Below, piece after piece: positions 33,024 through 35,118 of a DNA stretch of 35,118 nt. The DNA comes from a bacterium (GTDB taxonomy: Bacteria > Patescibacteriota > Minisyncoccia > Minisyncoccales > JAUYFS01): NCBI GenBank assembly GCA_030689665.1, contig JAUYFS010000007.1, positions 1 to 35,118 on the forward strand. The letters run 5' to 3'. The position numbers and the translations under genes were made by a program. Each line of letters opens with the position of its first letter. Within the stretch, counting starts at the first letter, position 1. The notes beneath the pieces are model-generated. The model saw nothing but the letters and a program-made list of their open reading frames with translations. It was not told the DNA's origin and searched no databases.

Positions 33024-35118
33024 ATGCTTCTAACAAAAATTTTCGGAGACCCCAATGAAAAATTCATAAAAGGACTTCAACCGATAGTTGATGAGATAAA
33101 TTCTTTTGAGCCGGATTTGGAAAAACTTTCTGACGAACAACTAAAAGAAAAAACAAAAGAACTGAAAGAAAAATTAAAAAAAGACGGTTTGGATAAAATC
33201 TTGTCGTCAGCTTTTGCTTTGGTTAGGGAAGCGTCAAAAAGAACCTTGGAACAAAGGCACTTTGATGTTCAGCTTGTGGGCGGAATTGTTTTGCACCAGT
33301 CAAAAATAGCGGAAATGAAAACCGGCGAAGGAAAAACATTGGTTGCCACCTTGCCCGCTTATTTGAACGCTTTGGAAGAAAAGGGAGTCCATATTGTGAC
33401 GGTAAATGATTATTTGGCGAAAAGAGACGCTGTTTGGATGGGCCAAATATATTATGCTCTTGGTTTATCTGTTGCTTGCATTGTTCACGACAAAGCGTTT
33501 TTATATGACCCGAATTATATTCAAGAATACGAAAACCAAAACAAAAATACCCAAGAAGCTCAGCGCGACAAAGAAAGAGATTTGAAAGGCGGTTTTAAAG
33601 TCGTTGAAAGTTATTTAAGGCCGATTCCAAGAAAAGATGCGTATCTGGCAGATATTCTTTACGGCACGAACAATGAATTTGGTTTTGACTATTTAAAAAA
33701 CAACCTTGCTTACAAACCGGCTGATGTTGTTCAAAGAGAATTGAATTTTGCCATTGTTGACGAGGTGGATTCTATTTTAATAGACGAGTCAAGAACTCCT
33801 TTGATTATTTCCGTTCCAGACCAGGAAAGCATGCATTATTACAAGGATTTTGCAATGATTACCCCGCGTCTGAAAGAAGACGAGGATTATAATGTTGATA
33901 AAAAATACAGGGCAGTCACTTTGACCGAAGAAGGCATAAAAAAAATAGAAAAAATTCTCGGGCTGGAAAATATTTACGCTGAAAAAGGATTTAAATATCT
34001 TCATTTTTTGGAGCAGTCGTTGAAAGCAGAAATATTGTTTAAAAAAGACATTGATTATATTGTTAAAGACGGCGAAATTCTGATTGTTGACGAATTTACC
34101 GGAAGGGTTTTACCGGGAAGAAGATATTCGGGCGGGCTTCACCAATCAATAGAAGCAAAGGAAGGAGTAACGGTACAGCCGGAATCAAGAACAATGGCTT
34201 CAATTTCTTTTCAAAATTATTTCAGAATGTACAAAAAACTGGCCGGAATGACTGGTACTGCTCTGACATCTGCCGAAGAATTCCACAAAGTTTATAATCT
34301 GGAAGTAATTGTTATTCCGACCAACAAGCCAATGATTAGAAAAGATTTGCCTGACAGGATTTTCAGGACAAAAGAAGGAAAAAGCAGGGCAATTGTTAAT
34401 GAAATAAAACAGAGGCATCAGGCAGGACAGCCGGCCTTGGTTGGAACTGTTTCCATAGAAAAAAACGAGTATCTGGGAAAATTATTGGAAAGAGAAGGAA
34501 TCACTCATGAAATTTTAAACGCTAAAAACCACGAAAAAGAAGGAGAAATAATCGCTCAAACGGGAAAATTAGGCGCTGTTACTGTTGCGACCAATATGGC
34601 TGGCAGAGGAGTTGATATTGTTTTGGGCGGAAATCCCCCCTCAAAAGAAGGTTTGGTAAAAGTTAAAGAATTAGGCGGACTTTTTATAATCGGCACGGAA
34701 AGGCATGAAGCGAGAAGAATAGACAACCAGCTTAGGGGAAGAGCAGGCAGGCAGGGAGACCCGGGCGCGACGCAATTTTTTCTTTCTTTAGATGACGAAT
34801 TGCTGAAAATTTTTGGCGGAGACCAGATGAAGGGAATTCTTGAAAAATTTGATTTTCCAGAAGATGAACCGATAGAAAATAAAACCTTGTCCGGAATTAT
34901 TGAAGGCGCGCAATCAAAAATTGAAGCGATGAATTTTGATTTAAGAAAATATCTTTTGGAATATGATGATGTTTTGAACAAACACAGGGAAGTTGTTTAT
35001 AAAAAAAGAAAGGAAATTTTGAATAAAGCTGATATAAAAAGCGAGGTTTTGGGATTTTTAAAAAACGAGATAGAAAGAGTTGTTGATTTTAATTGCCAAG
35101 ACCTTGATTTTAAAAAAT
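33024..35118 (+). CDS. secA: Preprotein translocase ATPase SecA, 3' end cut off
   Basis: Motor that drives unfolded preproteins through SecYEG. At least 698 residues are in the window and the frame is still open at the right edge. Walker A TGEGKT is at 100-105, Walker B/DEAD-like VDEVDS at 245-250, then the preprotein-binding domain, MTGTAL, and the second helicase half with [23 protein letters not shown]. An extra segment of about 40-45 residues (roughly 155-203) sits before [20 protein letters not shown]. coli SecA has only a short loop there. The start has no Shine-Dalgarno sequence. The C-terminal part, including any zinc tail, is outside the window. Confidence 0.96.
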   Translation, partial: MLLTKIFGDPNEKFIKGLQPIVDEINSFEPDLEKLSDEQLKEKTKELKEKLKKDGLDKILSSAFALVREASKRTLEQRHFDVQLVGGIVLHQSKIAEMKTGEGKTLVATLPAYLNALEEKGVHIVTVNDYLAKRDAVWMGQIYYALGLSVACIVHDKAFLYDPNYIQEYENQNKNTQEAQRDKERDLKGGFKVVESYLRPIPRKDAYLADILYGTNNEFGFDYLKNNLAYKPADVVQRELNFAIVDEVDSILIDESRTPLIISVPDQESMHYYKDFAMITPRLKEDEDYNVDKKYRAVTLTEEGIKKIEKILGLENIYAEKGFKYLHFLEQSLKAEILFKKDIDYIVKDGEILIVDEFTGRVLPGRRYSGGLHQSIEAKEGVTVQPESRTMASISFQNYFRMYKKLAGMTGTALTSAEEFHKVYNLEVIVIPTNKPMIRKDLPDRIFRTKEGKSRAIVNEIKQRHQAGQPALVGTVSIEKNEYLGKLLEREGITHEILNAKNHEKEGEIIAQTGKLGAVTVATNMAGRGVDIVLGGNPPSKEGLVKVKELGGLFIIGTERHEARRIDNQLRGRAGRQGDPGATQFFLSLDDELLKIFGGDQMKGILEKFDFPEDEPIENKTLSGIIEGAQSKIEAMNFDLRKYLLEYDDVLNKHREVVYKKRKEILNKADIKSEVLGFLKNEIERVVDFNCQDLDFKK

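Overview
The window reads as chromosomal DNA of a Patescibacteria (CPR) bacterium, most likely a Parcubacteria-type lineage. This rests on the AT-rich, AAA/AAT-heavy coding style, compact or pared-down housekeeping proteins (a PheT without its tRNA-binding insertion, an FtsZ that stops at the end of its globular domain, a SecA with an extra insertion), an anaerobic ribonucleotide reductase and very tight gene packing. Stops include TGA (nrdD, comEC and signal peptidase end in it), so this is not a TGA-glycine code. No rRNA, tRNA, CRISPR array, transposase or phage gene was seen. The lineage call is an inference from protein style, not from a marker search.

Layout. (1) 1-2040: an accessory-looking stretch with two unrecognised genes (371-1297, 1600-1995), each with its own consensus promoter and Shine-Dalgarno site, among several hairpins built on a shared GGGTCWGACCC core; a cut-off gene may end at the left edge. 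(2) 2042-7262: pheS-pheT, then gyrB. (3) 7262-7541: the gap between convergent gyrB and pth is almost completely filled by two Y-shaped (three-way-junction) inverted-repeat elements of about 130 nt each. (4) 7542-8922: pth (minus strand) and a type I signal peptidase, transcribed away from an AT-rich spacer with extended -10 promoters. (5) 9085-19732: an unbroken run of ten plus-strand genes with gaps of at most 16 nt: hisS, HIT protein, rpsU, yqeY, ybeY, ftsA, ftsZ, nrdD, nrdG, comEC, plus a GT-B-like glycosyltransferase as the eleventh member. (6) 19800-25156: a cell-envelope operon starting from a promoter so close to the first ATG that the mRNA should be leaderless: sortase, Cys-rich repeat surface protein, EamA transporter, secreted glycoside hydrolase and two GT2 glycosyltransferases. 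(7) 25209-31666: a protein quality-control block: HtrA-type protease, ClpB-like disaggregase, groES, groEL. (8) 31667-32074: no protein gene but two orphan promoter-terminator units whose predicted transcripts are complementary over 11 nt. (9) 32075-end: murB and the 5' two-thirds or more of secA.

The most interesting signals are non-coding. The leaders of clpB, groES and groEL share one design: an AAATTCACCCTCC motif that resembles the 3' tail of 16S rRNA and pairs with a GGGAGGG or GGAGGG located just before the start codon, with a competing local fold in clpB and groEL. Together with a CIRCE-like operator upstream of groES this suggests double control of the chaperones, by a repressor at the DNA and by a switchable RNA structure at the ribosome-binding site. 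The paired Y-shaped elements between gyrB and pth and the twin mini-transcripts before murB match no RNA family I recognise. On the protein side, the ClpB-like protein carries an LGF tripeptide where ClpC-type unfoldases carry their ClpP-binding loop, although its body and middle domain are ClpB-like.

Most genes here have no Shine-Dalgarno sequence; their starts are preceded by A/T-rich tracts or are close to leaderless. The genes that do have one (the two accessory genes, clpB and groEL) therefore stand out.
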